The notes beneath the pieces were generated by a model that made no database searches, was not told the DNA's origin, and saw only the letters and a program-made list of their open reading frames with translations. The position numbers and the translations under genes were made by a program. From NCBI GenBank assembly GCA_030386875.1, contig CM059569.1:43129842-43193841 (forward strand): 64,000 nt of DNA, read 5' to 3'. This document shows, piece by piece, positions 46,410 to 54,721 of this stretch (its first letter is position 1; each line of letters begins with the position of its first letter). Origin of the DNA: Morinoia aosen (lineage: Eukaryota > Arthropoda > Malacostraca > Amphipoda > Talitridae).

Positions 46410-47277
46410 AAAAGGAAAATCCTAAACTTGATACAAATAACACCCTATTGAGTATTGGCCTATGAAAAATATTAAAAATAAAAAGGGGAAATTTATAATT
46501 TGATAAGAATAACACCATCTTAAATATTGGCTTATGAAAAATATGAAAAATAAAAGGGGAAATTTATGATTTGATAAGAATAACACCATCTTAAATATTG
46601 GCTTATGAAAAATATGAAAAATAAAAAGGGGAAATTTATGATTTGATAAGAATAACACCATCTTAAATATTGGCTTATGAAAAATATGAAAACATTAAAA
46701 GGGAAAATTTTCCTTGAAAATGGCTTTACATGATATAGTGAATTGACAATTTCATTATCTGAAAATAGTAACAGTAACTAGGTAGCTACTACTCATGCTG
46801 AAGAGAATACTTCTCCTGGTTAGTCCAACCAGTTGCTTCTAATTAAGCTCCTAAGCATTTCGCAAACTGGAAAATCTAGTCAATTTTCTCACTACGTGCA
46901 CAATACTATTATAGAAAATTTACATATAATACCTAAATATAGTTACCCGTAGATTATCACACACAAAAGCACAGTATTATAATCTCACCAGTCCACAATA
47001 CCTAGATATGCACGCTCTGTATGACACGAGACAATGACGCTAGATCGCATACGATGTTGCTGTCGCGCGTCCGTGGAAGGTTCCGTTAAAACGCAAATGT
47101 GAATTCTTAGGGATTGAATTGTTTTCGTTACACAATTTTGATAAATTGAGGACAGAGATTAGTGAATTTCGTAATGTGATTTAATGCTAATGGTTGAATT
47201 TATTTTACTGAATTTTTAGATGATCATTCTGAGAATTTCGAAATTTCGACCAGGTTGCGGGATAGAGATTCACTACA
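46410..47277 (-). repeat. outer element LTR end, right copy (868 bp)
   Basis: Matches 36174-37043 including the 71-bp tandem repeat and the ACTACA end. It is joined to element 2's LTR by only 28 bp (46382-46409) of unmatched sequence. The part of the LTR that should lie to its left, and the whole internal region of the outer element, are absent. Confidence 0.75.
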
Positions 47278-47876
47278 TACTGTTTTTGAAAATCTAGTGT
47301 ATCGAATTTTGGTTTTAAATGCAGGGTTATTTATTTACATTCATTATACTTTCAATGTTATGTCCTAATATCGCATAAACCTCAAACATCACTGTAAGTA
47401 GAACTGTTAGAAGCATTTTGAGTCAACTTTTGTTTCATTCATTGGCAAGGTTGTAATAAGTCATGATTTCAAAATAATCGTAATTTTAGTTCACTTGGTA
47501 ATGTTCCTTTCATTATTTTTCCTGAAGCTTAGTAACATAAACATAATGTGGATCGGACAATTTTCTTTTGTTCTCTAAATTCACAGATATCATTGAAATA
47601 TCGTTCTCCAAATATATCGTTCCAAATAATTTTGAAATATCGTTGAAACTGTTTTTATTACTTATTTTGAACCAACTAGTTTTAATTTATACACTTTCCA
47701 TCTTTTTATAGAAGTGTCATGTGTGCAGCGATTGTAAGGAAAACTTTTATATTTGCATTTAAGAAAATTTCTCGGATTCTTCCAGTGTTTAACAGTGTCC
47801 GTCGCGGACTTAAGACGCGCACTGCACGTGGGGTTCAAACACTTCTTCTGTACGGAATGAAGGCGGAATTCAGTAT
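47278..47876. other. no recognisable feature
   Basis: AT-rich sequence. Its right end, ACGGAATGAAGGCGG at about 47854, is repeated 23 bp later at the LINE junction. Confidence 0.5.
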
Positions 47877-48846
47877 AACGGAATGAAGGCGGTGCTGAAT
47901 TATAAGGTGAGAATTGAAAGAATGCAGAATAGCAGATGGGTAAAGCGAATTTTTGAATGGAATCTGAGTGTAAGCTATTGGGAGAAAGTGTGTTGGGGGC
48001 ATGCAAGGAAGCTTAGTATGCAAAAGATTATTCATGTTAGAATTGGGAGACCTGTGGATGACTGGAGTTTAATAAATCCTGGAGGTGTAGGGCCTGAGTG
48101 GGACTGCAAGAGGTGGAAGAAAGAGATTGAGAGGAAAACAAAAGAGTATGGATTGAATAAGTGGAGGCTTAGCATGGTGCGGAAGCCTACACTTGAGTGG
48201 TATATGAAAAAAGAAGCACCTAAGTTTGAGATGTTCTATGATGGTAGTTTTGGAAGTCAACTCCTGTTTGCTGTGAGATGTAAGTCATTGAGTGTGAACA
48301 GACGTACATGGAGGTGGAATGAGAATAATAACAGATTATGTCGGCAGTGTATTAGTGGAGTGGAGGAAACAATTGAGCATTTTGTGCTGGAATGTAGTAA
48401 GTATGAGCAAGAGAGAGAAAGTTTTATGAATGTGGTGCTTGAGCAGTATGGAGAGAATGAGTGGTATGCCAGATGTGCTGAAGATGATTGCGGTATGAGC
48501 TGTCTTGCTGGATTGGATCAGGAGTGCAATTTGAGTATCATTGAAGCTATGAAATTGTTTCTTGTGCGTGCCTGGAGTAAGAGACAGTGACTGGAATGAG
48601 CCAGTCAGGTAGAATGGTCAGTAATGACCCAATATGCCTGGGGATGGTGTTTTGACGCACTGGCTATCCCAGTGACGCCATCCAATGGCAGCTTGTGACA
48701 AGGATTGGTAAATCCTGAGTAGTTTAGTGGACAAGTCTGGTACCAGGCGCTGAACTCTTTGTGTGATAACTGTGGAGGGAATTGCAGGCCGTTACAAAGG
48801 CCCCGACGCTGTCGGCCCTCAATTTCAAGTTCAAGTTCAAGTTCAA
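47877..48846 (+). mobile_element. 5'-truncated LINE copy 1
   Basis: Corresponds to the last part of ORF2 and the 3' UTR of the full copy at 48847-54160. It ends in (TTCAAG)n just before the full copy begins. It is the most diverged of the copies but still open. Confidence 0.88.
47883..48590 (+). pseudogene. C-terminal fragment of LINE ORF2 (copy 1)
   Basis: 235 codons, homologous to the last 235 residues of ORF2 at 50500-53916, keeping the zinc-type motif (CRQC, then H and C in TIEHFVLEC) and the C-terminus RAWSKRQ. RT and endonuclease are missing, so it cannot act alone. It is uninterrupted, with scattered substitutions such as NPGG for NVGG. Confidence 0.85.
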
Positions 48847-49293
48847 CACGGAGTTACGACTACGACGTTACGAACTTACGTTACGGGTGACCGTGAGTTA
48901 TGCGCCTGCGAGTGTAACGTGTTTCTGGTCCTCCGACGAATATTGTGGTGAATTAAAGTGAAGTTGCTAAAAACTGGTATAGTTTGTATATTCACGTGAG
49001 TAAAGTGTGTGACTTTGTATGGAGTGCTCGTGAGAGTAGTTTTTTTGTTGCGTGAGAGTTGAGACTGAGCATTGGACTTTGGTGTGGTGACTTGCAATTT
49101 TTGACTGAGGTGTTTTGAGTGGTAGTTAAGCTTTCTTTGCATATAAAGAGTATAGTGTTTGACATTGTAGAGAGTGACTGTGAGTAGTAGGAAACGTTTT
49201 TGTTTCTTTTTTTTGATAACCTGATTTTCAGTAGATTTGGTGAGTGAAGACTCCTTCTGCCTGTGAAATTTGTACTGAGATAGAAGTCTGTGT

Positions 49294-50499
49294 TTGAGGA
49301 TGGCAAGAAATAGGACTGGTCGTAGGAAGGGAGGTGCAAGTGGAATGGATGAGGAGATTGAGTGCATGACTTGTAAAGAGTGGGTAGATATAGATGCATG
49401 CAAAGGTTTGAGAGAGATGAGTCGGAGGAAGTTGAATGATCTTGTGTTTACGTGCTGGAAATGTTTGAATGACGAGAGAAAAAAGTTGGAGGAGGAGGTT
49501 GAGAGATTGACAATTCTGATGGTTGCTTTAGAGGCTGATTTGAAGGATGAAAGGAAGTTGAATGAAGGAAAGAATGAGAATGGTGCAAATGCAGTGAATG
49601 AAGAGGTAAATGGTGGTGGTGCAAGGAGTACAATTGAAGTGGATGATGGTGCAAGGAGTGCAAATGAAGTGGATGATGGTGCAAGGAGTGCAAATGAAGT
49701 GGATGATGGTGCAAGGAGTGTGAATGCAATAAATGAAGTGAATGGTGGTGCAAATGTGCCAGATGAGAGTAGAAGGATGAATGAGCATGATGAAAGAAGT
49801 ACGAATGGGAAGAGAGTGAAAGAGCAACCTGTTGATATGCCACATGAGGTGCAGGCGCCTGTAGTGGAAGTGAATGAAAGGAAGATGGATGGAAAGAGTG
49901 ATGTGAGTGGAAGAGTTGAACGAAAGAGTAGTATGAAAGGGAGAGTGAGACCTACGATTAGAATATGTGGTGACAGCATGGTGAAGAATGTGGATAGGTT
50001 TGTGAGTATGACTGACCGTAGTGGATGTACGAGCATGAGAGGAAAGGGAGTGAATGAGATTTGTAGGCATGCTGAGGAAGTGATAGATAGAATGGATGAA
50101 GGGATGGTTGTACTGCAAGGAGGTGGCAATGGATTGCTTGAATGTGGGAGAGAGCGTACGGTGAATGCAATTATGAATGTTGTTGAAAGGGCGCGAAAGA
50201 AGAATGTAAGAGTGGCTGTGACCAGTCTGCTGAGAAGGCCTGCATGTGGTGAGGAGTATGAAAGGGTGCGAAAGGAGGTGAATAGGGAAGTGCATAAAAG
50301 GATTATGAGTATGAAAGCTGAGAGTATGAGAAAGCGTGAAATGGGTTCCAGCTTCCTTGATATGGATAACCTGATCCAGAGTGGGTGTTTTCGTGGAGAT
50401 GGAGTCCACCTTACTCAAGAAGGTGAGATGAAACTCTCCAGGAGATACATCCAGTGGATTGGGTGTACTCATATTGTAATGGAAGGTGGAACTGGATGA
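49294..50499 (+). CDS. LINE ORF1 protein: PHD-like finger, coiled coil, SGNH hydrolase
   Basis: 401 codons. Residues 22-55 carry CMTC, Cys34 and CWKC, a PHD-like zinc cluster. About 57-85 is a predicted coiled coil (ERKKLEEEVERLTILMVALE). About 115-150 contains near-exact 10-residue repeats DDGARSANEV. From 220 an SGNH/GDSL hydrolase-like domain runs: ICGDS with Ser228, GGGN at 276-279, and DGVH with Asp369 and His372. An esterase domain in ORF1 is known in CR1 elements and thought to help RNP-membrane or lipid interactions; its role here is inferred. It ends in TGA directly followed by the ORF2 ATG. Confidence 0.85.
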   Translation: MRMARNRTGRRKGGASGMDEEIECMTCKEWVDIDACKGLREMSRRKLNDLVFTCWKCLNDERKKLEEEVERLTILMVALEADLKDERKLNEGKNENGANAVNEEVNGGGARSTIEVDDGARSANEVDDGARSANEVDDGARSVNAINEVNGGANVPDESRRMNEHDERSTNGKRVKEQPVDMPHEVQAPVVEVNERKMDGKSDVSGRVERKSSMKGRVRPTIRICGDSMVKNVDRFVSMTDRSGCTSMRGKGVNEICRHAEEVIDRMDEGMVVLQGGGNGLLECGRERTVNAIMNVVERARKKNVRVAVTSLLRRPACGEEYERVRKEVNREVHKRIMSMKAESMRKREMGSSFLDMDNLIQSGCFRGDGVHLTQEGEMKLSRRYIQWIGCTHIVMEGGTG

Positions 50500-53400
50500 A
50501 TGGAAAGCTGTCAGAGCAAAAATGAAAAATGTTGTGAATTGTCCAATAGTGTTGTAAGGTTTGGATATATAAATGTGCGTGGATGGAATGCAGGAAAGTT
50601 AAATGACCTTGTAGCAGAATTTGAGAATGGAGATTTGGATTGTGTTGGTGTAGTAGAGACCCAAATGCGTGATAGAGTCAGTTTAAAATGTAAGGAGAGT
50701 AAGTACTACATGATTGGAAAAGGGCGTGTAAGTTGGCAAAAAAGAGGTGGTGGAGTTGGTCTCATTGTAAAAAATGCTCTAAATTGGAAATTAGAAGAAA
50801 TTCCTGTTGGAAATGAACCTGAGAGTGAAGATCTGTTAGTAATAAAGTGTGAAAGAATGCATGCCAGAGAATGTGTTATTGTGGTTGTATGCTATATGAC
50901 AACTGATGGTATTTTAGCTCATCAAGAGAATGTAAAAAAGTATGAAATATTAACAAGAATTGTGCAAGAGCATTGCAGATGCCCTCTGATTTTGATGGGT
51001 GATATGAATGGCCATGTTGGTATACTTGGTGAGCCTGTGAATGCAAATGGACAAAAATTGATTGATTTCTGTGATGAGAATGAACTTGAGAACCTAAATG
51101 TAACAATAGGAAATGGCTTGCATACATGGCAAAGCAGGGAATGTAAAACTGCAATTGACTATATGATAGTGAATAGTAGAGCAAGAGAGTGTGTCAAAGA
51201 AATGTTTGTAGATGAAGATGATTTTGATATTGATAGTGACCATAAAATGCTTGTACTAGAATATAATTGGGGTGGAAAGGAGCCGATGCAGAAGGCCAGC
51301 AGAGTAAGAGAAAATTGGTGTATTAAAATGGCAAACTGGGAAGAATTTAGAAATGAATTGAGTAGATGTAACTGGAACAGGTGTGGAAATGTAAATGACC
51401 TAAATAAGGAGATTGCAAGAACCTTGTATGATGTGGCAGAGCAAAAGATCGGTAGAATGAAATGCAGGAAAAGTACAGGGAATGCTAGTTGGTTTACGAG
51501 TGTGATAAAGGAAGAACGAACGAGAAGGAAGACTTTAAATAAAAAACAACGCAGTATGAGGAAAATGTATGAAAGACGCAGAATTACTGAGGATGAATGG
51601 CAGAGTGTATGGAATGAGTACAAGGACCAGCAGAAGAAAGTAAAGAGAATGATCAATGAGGCTAGGGTTAAAGAAGAGAGACACCAAGTTGAAAATCTAA
51701 GAAAGAAAGGTCTAGATGGAATAAAAGATTGGTATAGGTTTATACAAGGTAATGATAGAGGTAGTGAAGTTCAAGTTGATGAATTAGTAGTCAATGGTTG
51801 CAGTGTGCAAGATAGGATGCAAATGGTGAAAGCAGTTGAAGAATACTGGGAGGACATTGGTGGAATGAATGAGCAGGTTACAGATGATGAACCAATAAAT
51901 TTTCTGATAGATGAACATGAACTGCAAATGGAAGACAAAATCACTTGTGAAGAGATTGTAAGTTTTTTGAAGAAAGTGAAAAATGGAAAGGCATGTGGCC
52001 CTGATAAGATACCATATGAGTTCTATAAATGTGGAGGAGAGAGTGTAGTCAGTATGTTGAAATGTTTATTTGATGAGATATGGAAGAGTGAAAAAGTACC
52101 GGATGACTGGAACAAGTGTAATGTAGTTCTGTTGCATAAGGGTGGACATAAGAGTATGAAAGAACTTAAAAATTACAGACCAATTGCACTGGGTGACACC
52201 GTATGTAAGATCTTTTGTGGTATTTTGAATGAGAGAATGAAAAATTTAGTTGAGGAATTAGAAGTCCTGGGAGAAGAACAGAATGGTTTTAGGCAAGATA
52301 GACGGGGGGAGGATAATCTGTTTGTAGTGAGTGAAATAATTGAGCGAATGAAGAAGGATAACAAGAAGGTATATTTAGCATTCCTGGATATTGAAAAGGC
52401 GTATGACAGAGTGGATCGGGTTAGGCTGTTTGAAACTTTGAGAAAAGTTGGTTTTAGCAGAAAAATAGTGAACATTGTACAGAGTCTGTATGAGAACACA
52501 AGTGCTATCTACAGGTTAGGAAATTTGGAAACAGGGCAAGTGAGGAGTGTTAGAGGAGTGAGACAGGGCTGTACTCTGTCCCCCCTGTTGTTTGGATTGT
52601 ACACAGAAGAATTAGCAGTTCGACTGAGAGGGAGTGGTTTAGGACTGAAAGTTGGTAATGAGAGACTGAGCTGTTTGTTGTATGCTGATGATGTGGTTGT
52701 GGTTAGTGAATGTGGTCATGAACTACAAAGGATGCTTGACATTGTGAATGGATATAGTACAGATTTCAAGATAAACTTCGGTGCCGACAAAAGCAAGGTT
52801 ATGGTTATAAATAGTGATGAGACTGATAGAGACAGACTGTGGAATATTGGAGAAATCAGAATAGGTAGAACAAAAGAATACAAATATCTAGGTTGTATGA
52901 TGAGTGAAGATGGATGTACTAGAACTAAAGGTGAGAAAGTGGCTAAAGCAATGCAGTGGAGTGGACGGTTAGGTAGTGTGGCCAGATACAGAGCAAACAA
53001 GTACGAATGTGTGAGAGGAATGTGGAAGTATGTTGCTGTACCTAGTGTCATGTATGGTATGAGTGCTCTTGCCTGGAATGGAAGTGATCTTGAAAAGCTG
53101 GATGTGATACAAAATAAGGTAGGACGTGTAGCATTGGGTGCTCCGAAATGGACAGCTATAGAAGCCATTAGAGGTGACCTAGGGTGGAGCCTATTTTCAG
53201 AAAGAATGATGAAAGCTGTGCTGAATTATAAGGTGAGAATTGAAAGAATGCAGAATAGCAGGTGGGTAAGGCGAATCTTTGAATGGAATCTGAGTGTAAG
53301 CTATTGGGAGAAAGTATGTTGGGGGCATGCAAGGAAACTCAGTATGCAAAAGATTATTCATGTTAGAATTGGGAGACCTGTGGATGACTGGAGTTTAATA

Positions 53401-53916
53401 AATGTAGGAGGTGTAGGGCCTGAGTGGGACTGCAAGAGGTGGAAGATAGAGATTGAGAGACAAACAAAAGAGTATGGATTGAATAAGTGGAAGCTTAGCA
53501 TGATGCGGAAGCCAACACTTAACTGGTATATGAAAAAGAAAGCACCTAAGTTTGAGCTGTTCTATGATGGTAGTTTTGGAAGTCAACTCTTGTTTGCTGT
53601 GAGATGCAAGTCATTGAGTGTGAACAGACGTACATGGAGATGGAATGAGAATAATAACAGATTATGTCAGCAGTGTAATAGTGGAGTAGAGGAAACAATT
53701 GAGCATTTTGTGCTGGAATGTAGTAAGTATGAGCAAGAGAGAGAGAGTTTTATGAATGTGGTGTCTGAGCAGTATGGAGAGAATGAGTGGAATGCCAGAT
53801 GTGCTGAAGATGATTGCGGTATGAGCTGTCTTGCTGGATTGGATCAGGAGTGTAATGCGAGTATCACTGAGGCTATGAAAGTGTTTCTTGTGCGTGCCTG
53901 GAGTAAGAGACAGTGA
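50500..53916 (+). CDS. LINE ORF2 protein: APE endonuclease and reverse transcriptase
   Basis: 1138 codons. The N-terminal apurinic-type endonuclease has INVRG (25-28), VVETQ (about 52), MGDMNG (about 167) and SDH (246-248), all needed for target nicking. RT motifs: NYRPIAL, FLDIEKAYDR (about 628), RQGCTLSP and the YADD catalytic box at 728-731, then YLGCMMS. Near the C-terminus is C-x2-C-x9-H-x4-C (Cys1056, Cys1059, His1069, Cys1074), a nucleic-acid-binding motif common in LINEs. All key residues are present, so it looks active. It follows ORF1 in the same frame with no spacer. Confidence 0.93.
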   Translation: MESCQSKNEKCCELSNSVVRFGYINVRGWNAGKLNDLVAEFENGDLDCVGVVETQMRDRVSLKCKESKYYMIGKGRVSWQKRGGGVGLIVKNALNWKLEEIPVGNEPESEDLLVIKCERMHARECVIVVVCYMTTDGILAHQENVKKYEILTRIVQEHCRCPLILMGDMNGHVGILGEPVNANGQKLIDFCDENELENLNVTIGNGLHTWQSRECKTAIDYMIVNSRARECVKEMFVDEDDFDIDSDHKMLVLEYNWGGKEPMQKASRVRENWCIKMANWEEFRNELSRCNWNRCGNVNDLNKEIARTLYDVAEQKIGRMKCRKSTGNASWFTSVIKEERTRRKTLNKKQRSMRKMYERRRITEDEWQSVWNEYKDQQKKVKRMINEARVKEERHQVENLRKKGLDGIKDWYRFIQGNDRGSEVQVDELVVNGCSVQDRMQMVKAVEEYWEDIGGMNEQVTDDEPINFLIDEHELQMEDKITCEEIVSFLKKVKNGKACGPDKIPYEFYKCGGESVVSMLKCLFDEIWKSEKVPDDWNKCNVVLLHKGGHKSMKELKNYRPIALGDTVCKIFCGILNERMKNLVEELEVLGEEQNGFRQDRRGEDNLFVVSEIIERMKKDNKKVYLAFLDIEKAYDRVDRVRLFETLRKVGFSRKIVNIVQSLYENTSAIYRLGNLETGQVRSVRGVRQGCTLSPLLFGLYTEELAVRLRGSGLGLKVGNERLSCLLYADDVVVVSECGHELQRMLDIVNGYSTDFKINFGADKSKVMVINSDETDRDRLWNIGEIRIGRTKEYKYLGCMMSEDGCTRTKGEKVAKAMQWSGRLGSVARYRANKYECVRGMWKYVAVPSVMYGMSALAWNGSDLEKLDVIQNKVGRVALGAPKWTAIEAIRGDLGWSLFSERMMKAVLNYKVRIERMQNSRWVRRIFEWNLSVSYWEKVCWGHARKLSMQKIIHVRIGRPVDDWSLINVGGVGPEWDCKRWKIEIERQTKEYGLNKWKLSMMRKPTLNWYMKKKAPKFELFYDGSFGSQLLFAVRCKSLSVNRRTWRWNENNNRLCQQCNSGVEETIEHFVLECSKYEQERESFMNVVSEQYGENEWNARCAEDDCGMSCLAGLDQECNASITEAMKVFLVRAWSKRQ

Positions 53917-54161
53917 CTGGAATGAGCCAGTCTGGTAGAATGGGCTGTAATGACCCAATGTGCTGGGGGATGGTGTTTTGACACACTGGCTGTCCCAGTG
54001 ATGCCTTCCAATGGAGGCTTGTGACAAGGATCGTAGATCCTGAGTAGTTTAGTGGACAAGTCTGGTACCAGGCGCTGAACTCTTTGTGTGAAAATTGTGG
54101 AGGGAATTGTAGGCCGTTACAAAGGCCCCGACACTGTCGGCCCTCAAGTTCAAGTTCAAGA
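53917..54161 (+). other. LINE 3' UTR and (TTCAAG)n tail
   Basis: Conserved in all four copies: CTGGAATGAGCCAGTC, GGATGGTGTTTTGACACACT, GTCTGGTACCAGGCGCTGAA and GCCGTTACAAAGGCCCCGAC, then TTCAAG units. CTGGAATGAGCCAG and GGCCGTTACAAAGGCC are short inverted repeats that may form the RT recognition stem. Confidence 0.75.
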
Positions 54162-54181
54162 ACATGGATCGTACATGTAAG

Positions 54182-54317
54182 GATCGTAGATCCTGAGTAG
54201 TTTAGTGGAAAAGTCTGGTACCAGGCGCTGAACTCTTTGTGTGAAAATTGTGGAGGGAATTGTAGGCCGTTACAAAGGCCCCGACACTGTCGGCCCTCAA
54301 GTTCAAGTTCAAGTTCA
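54182..54317 (+). mobile_element. LINE copy 3, 3'-UTR stub
   Basis: Only the last 135 bp of the LINE, from GATCGTAGATCCTGAGTAG to (TTCAAG)n, placed about 20 bp after the tail of the full copy. Confidence 0.85.
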
Positions 54318-54721
54318 CATACGTCTTGAACCAAAGCTACTGTATAATCTTTCTCATTTAGCTTACATTTTTAATCAAAGTGTGTGTTTTTTATCCTGAT
54401 GCAGGCCTCTTTTTTAAGTAGTTAGGTCCTATGAAAAATCGAGGTATTTCAGTCAGAAGGCTGTGTGAGTTTGAACCATTTGTTCCTGAAAATTCAATTG
54501 AACATCTTTTGGGTATTCACTTACAAAGTGCGCTGATTTTGTTTGGTCTGTTAGATCACGTTTCAGTGGCTCATGAGTAATTTTCATAGACCAGTAGGGT
54601 ACACAGGTGTTAAAATTGAAGGGGTCACATAGCAGCCTGTATAATGTGTGAGTGCTTGGAGGAGCTATTTTTATACACAACACTATACACAATACATTGA
54701 TATTTATACACAATACTAGAG
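54318..54721. other. no recognisable feature
   Basis: AT-rich; ATACACAATAC is repeated near 54675-54715 just before the Penelope-like relic begins. Confidence 0.5.

Larger units (their letters stand above)
48847..54160 (+). mobile_element. full-length non-LTR retrotransposon, CR1/L2-like LINE
   Basis: About 5.3 kb: a 5' UTR (48847-49293), ORF1, ORF2 in the same frame after a single TGA, a 3' UTR of about 230 bp and a terminal (TTCAAG)n tail. An APE-type endonuclease with RT in ORF2, plus PHD-like and SGNH-hydrolase domains in ORF1, is the arrangement described for CR1-related LINEs. No frame disruption was seen. It starts directly at the tail of copy 1. Confidence 0.88.

Noticed and set aside
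48876..50472. Minus-strand frames of 417 and 314 codons opposite LINE ORF1
   Set aside because: They are shadows of the purine-rich LINE coding strand; low-complexity, with no recognisable domain.
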